Below, piece after piece: positions 1 through 5,024 of a stretch of 5,024 nt of DNA. The translations under genes were made by a program, and so were the position numbers. Under the pieces are notes generated by a model. That model was not told the origin of the DNA. It was given only the letters and a program-made list of their open reading frames with translations, and ran no database searches. This stretch comes from Dietzia timorensis (lineage in GTDB: Bacteria; Actinomycetota; Actinomycetes; Mycobacteriales; Mycobacteriaceae): positions 1 through 5,024 of the forward strand of contig NZ_DYXM01000010.1 in the NCBI RefSeq assembly GCF_020742175.1, in the 5' to 3' direction. Positions within the stretch are counted from its first letter, which is position 1. The number at the start of each line of letters is the position of its first letter.

Positions 1-70
1 TCACCTCCGCGCATCGTACGGACTGTAATCACGCACCATCCGCACACGATTCGCCGAAGAGGAGAAAGCG
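1..70. other. Upstream leader region of the CPBP gene
   Basis: No gene can be supported in these 70 bases. The frame of the downstream CPBP gene has a TAA stop at 26-28, so that gene must begin after this point. There is no ATG, GTG or TTG on the plus strand in this stretch in any frame. A TGTAAT hexamer at 24-29 resembles a -10 element in five of six positions, but a matching -35 would fall at the window edge and cannot be judged. The only clear signal is the Shine-Dalgarno site at 60-64. Confidence 0.4.
60..64 (+). promoter_or_regulatory. Shine-Dalgarno site AGGAG that points to an ATT start
   Basis: AGGAG lies six bases before an in-frame ATT codon at 71-73, which is near-ideal spacing. 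It sits within a longer purine run (56-67). No standard start codon lies at a usable distance downstream of it: the next in-frame GTG is 150 bases further on. The site therefore decides the start of the CPBP gene in favour of codon 71, either as a true ATT start or as an ATG changed to ATT. Confidence 0.6.
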
Positions 71-1138
71 ATTTTTCCGCCGAACGCGAAAGCGATACCC
101 GGCCCGGTTCGCTACCACCGACTGGCCAGGACCTCGCCCCGCTACACCAATTGGCGGCCATTCTGGGAACTTGTCATCGCCGGGGCCCTGTACGTCACGC
201 TGCAATATTTCGTAGTGATCGCCTCGATTATCGGAGCCGGCACTGCCTCGCCTTACAGCGACGAGGCGGAGGACTTCGTAGAGTTCCTCGCCGCAGGAGT
301 CCTTCCTGAATCCCCACTGGAATGGGGCTTTACGCTGACAGCCCTCGCCGTGTGCTTTCCGGCGGCACTCCTGGCGGTAAACATCGCCGGACGGAGAAAG
401 CTCGGGAGCCTGTTTTCTGTCGGCGGAAAATTCCGCTGGCCCCTCATGTTTCGTGCGATGGCGATTTCCCTGGTAGGAATTGGCCTCGCCTACGCTCTGT
501 CCAATACCTTCTTCGACGATGTGACGATCACGACGGACGGCACAGCTCTGGCAATTCTCGCGCTCACTCTCGTACTCGTTCCGTTCCAGGCAACGGCCGA
601 GGAGTTGCTGTTTCGCGGCGTAGCCGCACAGGCCATCGGCTCGTGGCTGCGCCACCCCGCGTTCGCATTCATCATTCCCACGCCGGTCTTCGTGGCGCTC
701 CACGTATACGACTATCTGGGACTCGTCGATGTCGCCGTGTTCGCGTTATGCGCAGGCTTCCTCGCCTGGGCAACGGGCGGGCTCGAGGTGCCCATCGGAT
801 TCCATATCGCCAACAACTGGGTCGCGATCGGGACGGCTGCCTTCCTCGGACAGAATCCGGCGGAGCCACTCATCACGCTCCCGACAACGATCTTTAGCGT
901 GAGCACCACGCTGCTCATCACCGCCTTTATGTACTTCGACAAGCGGCTGACATTTCAGACGACCGGCACCGCGGAGGCGATCGAGAAGCTCCCGCCGGCT
1001 GCGATCGTTGCGGGACAGTCAAATCCACCACAGTTCCCAGGGCAGCAGTGGCCGGGGCAGCAGCGGCCGCCGGAGGCAATTCCGCCTAACGAACCTCCTC
1101 CACCCGGAACTCCACCGCCGCCGCAGTCGAATTCGTGA
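71..1138 (+). CDS. CPBP family intramembrane metalloprotease-like protein (ATT start proposed)
   Basis: This is a multi-pass membrane protein of the CPBP (CAAX protease and bacteriocin-processing, Abi) family, predicted to be an intramembrane glutamic/metallo-type endopeptidase; the substrate is unknown. With codon 71 as start it has 355 residues. All three family motifs are intact: EELLFR (E177, E178, R182), FVALH (H211) and HIANN (H245, N249). Hydrophobic segments lie at about 31-56, 85-107, 124-145, 159-176, 195-212, 218-237, 245-260 and 269-289. The C-terminal tail (about 316-355) is rich in Pro and Gln, including PGQQWPGQQ, and is probably cytosolic and disordered. The first standard start, GTG at 215, would cut through the first membrane segment. 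The residues before it (PVRYHRLARTSPRY, then WRP) look like the usual N-terminus of actinobacterial members. The frame is open back to 29. ATT at 71 has the only good ribosome site; ATC 38 and CTG 122 have none. A start-codon mutation or sequencing error is possible. The family call is firm and the start is inferred. Confidence 0.9.
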   Translation: MFPPNAKAIPGPVRYHRLARTSPRYTNWRPFWELVIAGALYVTLQYFVVIASIIGAGTASPYSDEAEDFVEFLAAGVLPESPLEWGFTLTALAVCFPAALLAVNIAGRRKLGSLFSVGGKFRWPLMFRAMAISLVGIGLAYALSNTFFDDVTITTDGTALAILALTLVLVPFQATAEELLFRGVAAQAIGSWLRHPAFAFIIPTPVFVALHVYDYLGLVDVAVFALCAGFLAWATGGLEVPIGFHIANNWVAIGTAAFLGQNPAEPLITLPTTIFSVSTTLLITAFMYFDKRLTFQTTGTAEAIEKLPPAAIVAGQSNPPQFPGQQWPGQQRPPEAIPPNEPPPPGTPPPPQSNS

Positions 1139-1183
1139 CCGCAAAGCTGAGATCGGTGCCTCCGCCGTCATAGGGAAAGGGGT

Positions 1184-1189
1184 TATCTT
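1184..1189 (+). promoter_or_regulatory. Candidate -10 element for leaderless transcription
   Basis: TATCTT fits the actinobacterial -10 pattern TANNNT. It ends six bases before the ATG at 1196, so transcription would begin at or next to the A of the start codon. This is the classic arrangement of leaderless genes in mycobacteria and corynebacteria. No convincing -35 hexamer is seen about 17 bases upstream, which is common in these organisms. The alternative ribosome site, AAAGGGG at 1176-1182, is 13 bases from the ATG and so poorly placed. Confidence 0.45.
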
Positions 1190-1195
1190 GGGAAC

Positions 1196-2137
1196 ATGAG
1201 TAATCCCTCGGACTCTGCGTCCGCTCCCCGTCCCGCCGGTTTTCCGCACGATAACGCCTCGGTGGCGCAGAGGCTCGGCGGCGAAGCGTTCAGCGTCCAG
1301 GCGCGCGGCTTCACGTTCGACGGCTTCCGGGCGGAGCCTGCTGTCGCCGCGAACGGCGCCCCGACGGTCGTGCTCGTGCACGGCTGGCCGCAGTTCGCGA
1401 GCTGTTGGGAGGAGGTCTCGGGCACGCTACTCGACCAGGGGTTCGAGGTCGTCGCCTTCGACCAGCGCGGATATAGCCCCGGCGCACGGCCGGGCGAAGT
1501 CGAGGATTACACGCTCGAGCAGCTCGCGAACGATATCGACGAGGTGACTCGGGCGCTGGGCATCGAGAAGTTCCATCTCGTCGGGCACGACTGGGGCGGG
1601 ATCATCGGCTGGATTTACGCGGCGGCGCATCCGGAGCGCCTGCATTCGTTTACCTCGCTCGCATCGCCGCATCCGGTCGGACAGCTGCAGGCTACCGCCG
1701 AGGACCCGGGGCAGTACGAGAAGATGGGCTATATCCGCGGTATCCAGGCCGACCCGGCGGCCTCGCGGGACGCGCTCTTCGCCGACGATGCGGCGCTGCT
1801 TCGTGCGCTGTACGGCGGCGCGGTCGATGCCGAGACGGTTGCGGCGTACGTGGAGCGGTTCCGTGAGCCGGAGATCATGGATGCGGTGCTGAAGTACTAT
1901 CAGGCACTCGGCAAGGGGCAGCTGCCGTCGAGTCTCACCGTAACGGTGCCGACCCTCTACATCTGGGGAGACGAGGACATCGCGTTCTCACGCAGCTCCG
2001 CGGAGAAGACCGCCGAGTTCGTCAGCGGGGAATACAAGTTCGTCGATCTCGCCGGCGCCTCCCACTGGTTACCCGAGGAGCGCGCCGGCGAGATTGCGCC
2101 CGAGATCTGCGCGTGGATCGCGGTGCACGAAGACTAG
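1196..2137 (+). CDS. Alpha/beta hydrolase, epoxide hydrolase-like
   Basis: This 313-residue soluble protein has the alpha/beta-hydrolase fold with an aspartate nucleophile, as in epoxide hydrolases and haloalkane dehalogenases. Visible landmarks in order are the oxyanion-hole motif HGWP (62-65), the strand and turn VVAFDQRGYS (85-94), the nucleophile elbow GHDWGG (130-135, Asp132), a cap region of about 160-245, an acidic residue in IWGDED (Asp261, with Asp259 as alternative) and the catalytic histidine in ASHW (His290). Lid tyrosines at 234-235 (KYYQA) fit the epoxide-activating tyrosine position of epoxide hydrolases. The HGxP motif and these tyrosines favour epoxide hydrolase over dehalogenase, but the true substrate is unknown. 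The first 30 or so residues are polar and variable. The gene begins 58 bases after the CPBP stop and probably has its own promoter, since a TANNNT element sits at leaderless distance. It ends 18 bases from the convergent MBL gene. Confidence 0.92.
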   Translation: MSNPSDSASAPRPAGFPHDNASVAQRLGGEAFSVQARGFTFDGFRAEPAVAANGAPTVVLVHGWPQFASCWEEVSGTLLDQGFEVVAFDQRGYSPGARPGEVEDYTLEQLANDIDEVTRALGIEKFHLVGHDWGGIIGWIYAAAHPERLHSFTSLASPHPVGQLQATAEDPGQYEKMGYIRGIQADPAASRDALFADDAALLRALYGGAVDAETVAAYVERFREPEIMDAVLKYYQALGKGQLPSSLTVTVPTLYIWGDEDIAFSRSSAEKTAEFVSGEYKFVDLAGASHWLPEERAGEIAPEICAWIAVHED

Positions 2138-2155
2138 CGGTGTCGCACTGCCTTA

Positions 2156-2815
2156 TCAGCTACCGCGCTTGATCCACTCCTCGAGGTGCGGCGCCTCGTC
2201 GCCTACCTTCGTCCCGTCGCCGTGGCCGGTGTGCACCAGCGTCTCGGCGGGCAGCGAGAGAATCCGGTCCTTGATCGACGTGATGATCGTCGGGAAATCC
2301 GAATACGAGCGCCCCGTCGCACCCGGGCCACCGTTGAACAGCGTGTCCCCCGAGAAAAGTACGCCGGCCTCCGGCACGTGGAACACGCACGAACCCGGCG
2401 AGTGCCCGGGGGTGTTCATCACCTTCAGATCGGTGCCGGCGATCTGGAAAATGTCGCCGTCGGAGAGATCCTCGTGTGCGAGGCCGCCGTGCGTCTCCTC
2501 CCACAACATCTGGTCACCGGGGTGTACGAACAGCCGAGCGTCGAGCTTTTCGGACAGCTCCGGCGCCACGGTGATGTGGTCGTTGTGCGCGTGCGAGCAC
2601 AGAATGCCGAGGACCTTCCGGTCCCCCACGGCGTCGAGGATCGGCGCGGCATTGTGCGCGGCGTCGATGATGAACACCTCGTCGTCGTTGCCGAGGATCC
2701 AGATGTTGTTGTCGACTTCCCACTCTCCGCCGTCAAGGGCGAAAATGCCGGAAGTGACGACCTTCTCGATGCGCAGGCCGTTGGCGAGGCCCTGCGACGT
2801 AACCTCGTGAGTCAT
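2156..2815 (-). CDS. MBL-fold metallo-hydrolase, glyoxalase II-like (partner of mscR)
   Basis: This 219-residue protein has the metallo-beta-lactamase fold with two metal sites. The signature HAHNDH gives H75, H77, D79 and H80. Further ligands are H138 in TPGHSPGS, the bridging D157 in FSGDTLF and H198 in HTGHGD. The set is complete, so the enzyme should be active. The pattern resembles glyoxalase II and other thioester hydrolases. The start at 2815 is chosen because AAAGGAG lies five bases before the ATG; the same frame stays open further upstream, but only as a shadow of mscR. It lies 62 bases downstream of mscR on the same strand, probably one operon. From this context and the fold, a likely role is hydrolysis of S-formylmycothiol to formate and mycothiol in the cytoplasm. 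The fold is seen; the substrate is inferred. Confidence 0.94.
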   Translation of the reverse strand: MTHEVTSQGLANGLRIEKVVTSGIFALDGGEWEVDNNIWILGNDDEVFIIDAAHNAAPILDAVGDRKVLGILCSHAHNDHITVAPELSEKLDARLFVHPGDQMLWEETHGGLAHEDLSDGDIFQIAGTDLKVMNTPGHSPGSCVFHVPEAGVLFSGDTLFNGGPGATGRSYSDFPTIITSIKDRILSLPAETLVHTGHGDGTKVGDEAPHLEEWIKRGS

Positions 2816-2820
2816 GCTGG

Positions 2821-2827
2821 CTCCTTT
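2821..2827 (-). promoter_or_regulatory. Ribosome binding site of the MBL hydrolase gene
   Basis: On the minus strand AAAGGAG lies five bases before the ATG at 2815-2813. It is a near-perfect Shine-Dalgarno match and rules out the far longer open frame that extends to 3403. It indicates that the second gene of the operon is translated independently rather than by coupling to mscR. Confidence 0.8.
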
Positions 2828-2877
2828 GGTAGTGGGTGCGGTGTGGGGAGTTCGGATGCGGAGTCTGGTGGCGCGGT

Positions 2878-3963
2878 CTAGATCTCGACGACCGAGCGCA
2901 GAACCTTGCCGGCCTTCATCGACTCGAAGGCCTTCTCGATCGCGTCGATTGAGATCCGCTCGGTGACGAACTTGTCGAGCGGCAACCGGCCCTCGAGGTG
3001 CAGGTCGACGAGCATCGGGAAGTCGCGCTCGGGCAGGCAGTCGCCGTACCACGAAGACTTGAGCGCGCCACCGCGGGAGAAGAAGTCGAGCAGCGGCAGC
3101 TCGAGAGTCATCTCCGGCGTCGGGACACCGACGAGCACGACGCGCCCGGCCAGATCGCGTGCGTAGAACGCCTGCTTGTACGTCGCCGGGATGCCCACGG
3201 CATCGACAACGACATCCGCGCCGAACCCGCCGGTCAGCTCCTGGATGCCCTCCACCGGATCGGTTTCGTTCGAATTTATGACGTCGGTCGCGCCGAAATC
3301 CTTGGCCCAATCGAGTTTCGTCGAATCGATATCGACTGCGATGATCTTGCTGGCCCCGGCGAGCTTGGCCCCGGCGATCGCCGCGATTCCGACGCCGCCG
3401 CAACCGATCACTGCGACCGACTCGCCGCGCTTGATCTCGCCGGTGTTCATCGCGGCGCCCATTCCGGCCATCACGCCACAGCCGAGGAGGCCGGCAACCG
3501 CAGGGTCTTCCTTCTCATCGACCTTGGTGCACTGGCCTTCGTGGACCAGCGTCTTTTCGGCAAACGCGCCTATTCCAAGTGCCGGAGACAGCTCGGTGCC
3601 ATCGGTCAGCGTCATCGATTTCGACGCGTTGTGGGTATCGAAGCAGTATTTGGGTTCGCCGCGCTTGCACGCGCGGCATTCGCCGCACACCGCGCGCCAG
3701 TTGAGCACGACGAAGTCGCCCTCGGCCACGTGGGAGACGCGCTCGCCGACGGTCTCGACGATTCCCGCTGCCTCGTGGCCCAGCAGGAACGGGTACTCGT
3801 CGTTGATGCCGCCCTCGCGATAGGCGAGGTCCGTGTGGCAGACCCCGCACGCCTGGATGCGCACGACCACGTCGTTCGGTCCCGGGTCCGGGATGACGAT
3901 ATCGACGAGCTCGACCGGCTCGTCCTTGACGCGCGAAATGACTCCCTTGACGGTATTCGACAT
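2878..3963 (-). CDS. mscR: S-(hydroxymethyl)mycothiol dehydrogenase
   Basis: This zinc-dependent, class III-type alcohol dehydrogenase (MDR superfamily) oxidises S-(hydroxymethyl)mycothiol, formed from formaldehyde and mycothiol, to S-formylmycothiol with NAD+. Family members also reduce S-nitrosomycothiol. Its 361 residues match the length of Mycobacterium tuberculosis MscR/AdhE2 (Rv2259). The N-terminal GroES-like domain carries catalytic-zinc residues C42 (GVCHTD), H63 and E64 (GHEAAG) and C162 (GCGVMAG). Structural-zinc cysteines are C93, C96, C99 and C107. The Rossmann domain has GCGGVG at 187-192 and Asp211 (AVDID), which favours NAD over NADP. All key residues are present. The start at 3963 is chosen because AAAGGGGA precedes it by seven bases and because MSNTVKGVI is where family similarity begins; the frame is open to 4086, but that 41-residue extension is not family-like. 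It is the first gene of a probable operon with the MBL hydrolase and is divergent from the helicase gene. Confidence 0.96.
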   Translation of the reverse strand: MSNTVKGVISRVKDEPVELVDIVIPDPGPNDVVVRIQACGVCHTDLAYREGGINDEYPFLLGHEAAGIVETVGERVSHVAEGDFVVLNWRAVCGECRACKRGEPKYCFDTHNASKSMTLTDGTELSPALGIGAFAEKTLVHEGQCTKVDEKEDPAVAGLLGCGVMAGMGAAMNTGEIKRGESVAVIGCGGVGIAAIAGAKLAGASKIIAVDIDSTKLDWAKDFGATDVINSNETDPVEGIQELTGGFGADVVVDAVGIPATYKQAFYARDLAGRVVLVGVPTPEMTLELPLLDFFSRGGALKSSWYGDCLPERDFPMLVDLHLEGRLPLDKFVTERISIDAIEKAFESMKAGKVLRSVVEI

Positions 3964-4118
3964 AGCTTCGTCCCCTTTCGCTTGTATCCGGACGCGCCGC
4001 CGATCTCGGGCGCCGGTCTCTGCTGCCAGCTTAGGGAACTTTGCCGCCGCCGTGGGGTGCCCGCCGCCGCAGGTATCGTGAACCACGAAATGATCACCCC
4101 ACCCCGGAAGCCGCCGCA
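3964..4118. promoter_or_regulatory. Divergent intergenic region between mscR and the helicase gene
   Basis: These 155 bases must carry the promoters of both mscR (leftward) and the helicase gene (rightward). A short inverted repeat, TCGTG-aac-CACGA, lies at 4076-4088 and overlaps a TATCGT hexamer (4074-4079) that could be a -10 for the helicase gene. On the minus strand TAAGCT (4033-4028) fits the TANNNT pattern and could serve mscR. Neither has a convincing -35 element. A GGAAG at 4106-4110 is a modest ribosome site eight bases before the helicase GTG. No further gene is seen here. Confidence 0.4.
3971..3978 (-). promoter_or_regulatory. Ribosome binding site of mscR
   Basis: On the minus strand AAAGGGGA lies seven bases before the ATG at 3963-3961. 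It supports this start over the upstream in-frame GTG-type extension reaching to 4086, and implies a leadered transcript for mscR. Confidence 0.75.
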
Positions 4119-5024
4119 GTGAGCCGGCTGGCGAGTATCGAGCTCACCGAGGAGTTCACGGCCGCCCTCGACCTGCTCGCGGCAGGGCACTCCATGTTCC
4201 TCACCGGCAAGGCGGGCACCGGCAAATCGACGCTCATCAGGCACTTCATGGCGACCACCGAGCGCGAAACCCTCGTCGTCGCGCCCACGGGTATCGCCGC
4301 GCTGAACGTCGGCGGCTACACGATCCATCAGCTGTTCCGGTTCCACACGGCGACCACGCTCTCCGACGTCATGGGCGGGGACTACTACCCGACGCGGTTC
4401 GCCGCCGCGCTTCGCAGCGTGGGCACGCTGATCGTGGACGAGGCCTCGATGGTGCGCGCGGACCTGTTCGACATGATGAACGCGGCGCTCACGCGGTTCG
4501 GCCCCGAGCCGGGCGAGCCGTTCGGCGGGGTGCAGATCGTGCTCGTAGGCGACCTCTTCCAGCTGGCGCCCGTGGTTACTACAAACGAAGAGTGGTACTT
4601 CCGCGAAGAGTACGACACCCCATACTTCTTCTCGGCCCACTCGTATAGCGCCGAACGCTTCCCGCTCGTGCAGCTGACGAAGGTGTTCCGGCAGATCAGC
4701 GACCCGGAGCTCACGCGGATCCTCAACACCGTCCGCGAGGGCCAGCTCCTCGACGACGCCCGCGCGCACCTCAATACCCGCACGGCGCCGGATTTCGAGC
4801 CGCCGGTCGGCGAATTCTGGCTCACGCTGTGCACCACGAACAGGCTCGCTGACTCGCGCAATCGCCGCATGCTCGACCAGCTCCCCGGCGACGAGCTCTA
4901 CTCCCACGCGATGGTGTCCGGCGAGGTCGAACGACAGGCGATGCCCGTGGACACCGAGCTCGCGCTCAAGCCTGGCGCGCAGGTCATGCTGCTCAATAAC
5001 GACCAGTCCCGGCGCTGGGTCAAC
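4119..5024 (+). CDS. PIF1-like superfamily 1 DNA helicase (AAA family ATPase), N-terminal part
   Basis: The 302 residues seen here are the ATP-binding half of a PIF1-like SF1B DNA helicase; the gene continues past the window edge. Motifs in order are Walker A GKAGTGKS (30-37), motif Ia around APTGIAALNVGGYTIHQLF (55-73), Walker B LIVDEAS (104-110, with D107 and E108), motif III LVGDLFQLAPV (142-152) with sensor Q148, motif IV VFRQ (189-192, with arginine finger candidate R191), and the start of a later conserved block at KPGAQVMLLNND (284-295). All visible catalytic residues are intact. Such helicases unwind DNA 5' to 3' using ATP and act in replication and repair; the role of this bacterial version is not known in detail. 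The GTG start at 4119 has GGAAG eight bases upstream and gives a typical short N-terminus before Walker A; no other standard start in frame lies just upstream. The C-terminal domains, which vary in this group, are outside the window. Confidence 0.92.
   Translation, partial: MSRLASIELTEEFTAALDLLAAGHSMFLTGKAGTGKSTLIRHFMATTERETLVVAPTGIAALNVGGYTIHQLFRFHTATTLSDVMGGDYYPTRFAAALRSVGTLIVDEASMVRADLFDMMNAALTRFGPEPGEPFGGVQIVLVGDLFQLAPVVTTNEEWYFREEYDTPYFFSAHSYSAERFPLVQLTKVFRQISDPELTRILNTVREGQLLDDARAHLNTRTAPDFEPPVGEFWLTLCTTNRLADSRNRRMLDQLPGDELYSHAMVSGEVERQAMPVDTELALKPGAQVMLLNNDQSRRWVN

Noticed and set aside
29..703. Minus-strand open frame of 224 codons opposite the CPBP gene
   Set aside because: It is antisense to the region encoding the CPBP motifs. 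Its product is strongly charged and without domains.
2137..2166. Possible terminator hairpin between the convergent hydrolase genes (GCGGT and ACCGC arms)
   Set aside because: The arms are only five bases with a 20-base loop and no T-run on either side, so it is unlikely to be an intrinsic terminator.
2816..3403. N-terminal extension of the MBL hydrolase to 415 residues
   Set aside because: The extra 196 codons overlap mscR in another frame and read as an Arg-rich shadow. The Shine-Dalgarno site at 2821-2827 fixes the start at 2815.
3964..4086. 41-residue N-terminal extension of mscR
   Set aside because: The extension does not resemble the family, and the internal ATG at 3963 has a strong ribosome site and gives the usual 361-residue length.
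2998..4122. Long plus-strand open frame of 374 codons opposite mscR
   Set aside because: It is antisense to a gene with all zinc and NAD motifs intact. Its translation is rich in Arg, Asp and Ala with no recognisable domain, as expected for shadow frames in GC-rich coding DNA.
3612..4907. Minus-strand open frame of 431 codons across mscR and the helicase gene
   Set aside because: It runs antisense to the helicase motifs and then through mscR in another frame. The product is low-complexity and charged, with no domain, and it would span the divergent promoter region.
1..5024. Defence system, mobile element, CRISPR array or RNA gene
   Set aside because: No transposase, integrase, direct-repeat array, terminal repeats or tRNA-like cloverleaf was seen. 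The CPBP (Abi) protein and the helicase could suggest defence by name, but they are separated by unrelated housekeeping genes and show no defence-type partners.

Overview
The window is a GC-rich bacterial chromosomal segment, most probably from a mycothiol-producing actinobacterium. The main evidence is a gene for S-(hydroxymethyl)mycothiol dehydrogenase, an actinobacterial enzyme. A possible leaderless gene start, the GC-rich third codon positions and a corynebacterial/mycobacterial-looking N-terminus on the first gene fit this. I cannot name a genus. I see no mobile element, CRISPR array, tRNA or rRNA.

Layout: (1) 71-1138, plus strand: a CPBP-family membrane protease-like protein. Its reading frame has no ATG, GTG or TTG that would give a full N-terminus; an ATT codon behind a strong AGGAG site is the best candidate start. 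(2) 1196-2137, plus strand: an alpha/beta hydrolase with an aspartate nucleophile (epoxide hydrolase/haloalkane dehalogenase type), apparently leaderless. (3) 2138-2155: an 18-base convergent gap without a clear terminator. (4) 2156-2815 and 2878-3963, minus strand: a metallo-beta-lactamase-fold hydrolase and, upstream of it, mscR. They form a probable two-gene operon with a good Shine-Dalgarno site for each gene. (5) 3964-4118: a divergent intergenic region with a short inverted repeat. (6) 4119-5024, plus strand: the N-terminal 302 residues of a PIF1-like SF1 helicase, cut by the window edge.

The clearest functional unit is the mscR/MBL pair. MscR oxidises the formaldehyde-mycothiol adduct to S-formylmycothiol and can reduce S-nitrosomycothiol. 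The glyoxalase II-like MBL protein is a natural candidate for hydrolysing the formyl thioester to formate and free mycothiol; that role is inferred. The CPBP protein, the alpha/beta hydrolase and the helicase show no obvious functional tie to this pair. Overall this looks like ordinary core chromosome. The best leads are the non-canonical start of the CPBP gene, the unresolved second step of mycothiol-dependent formaldehyde detoxification, and the leaderless-type promoter.
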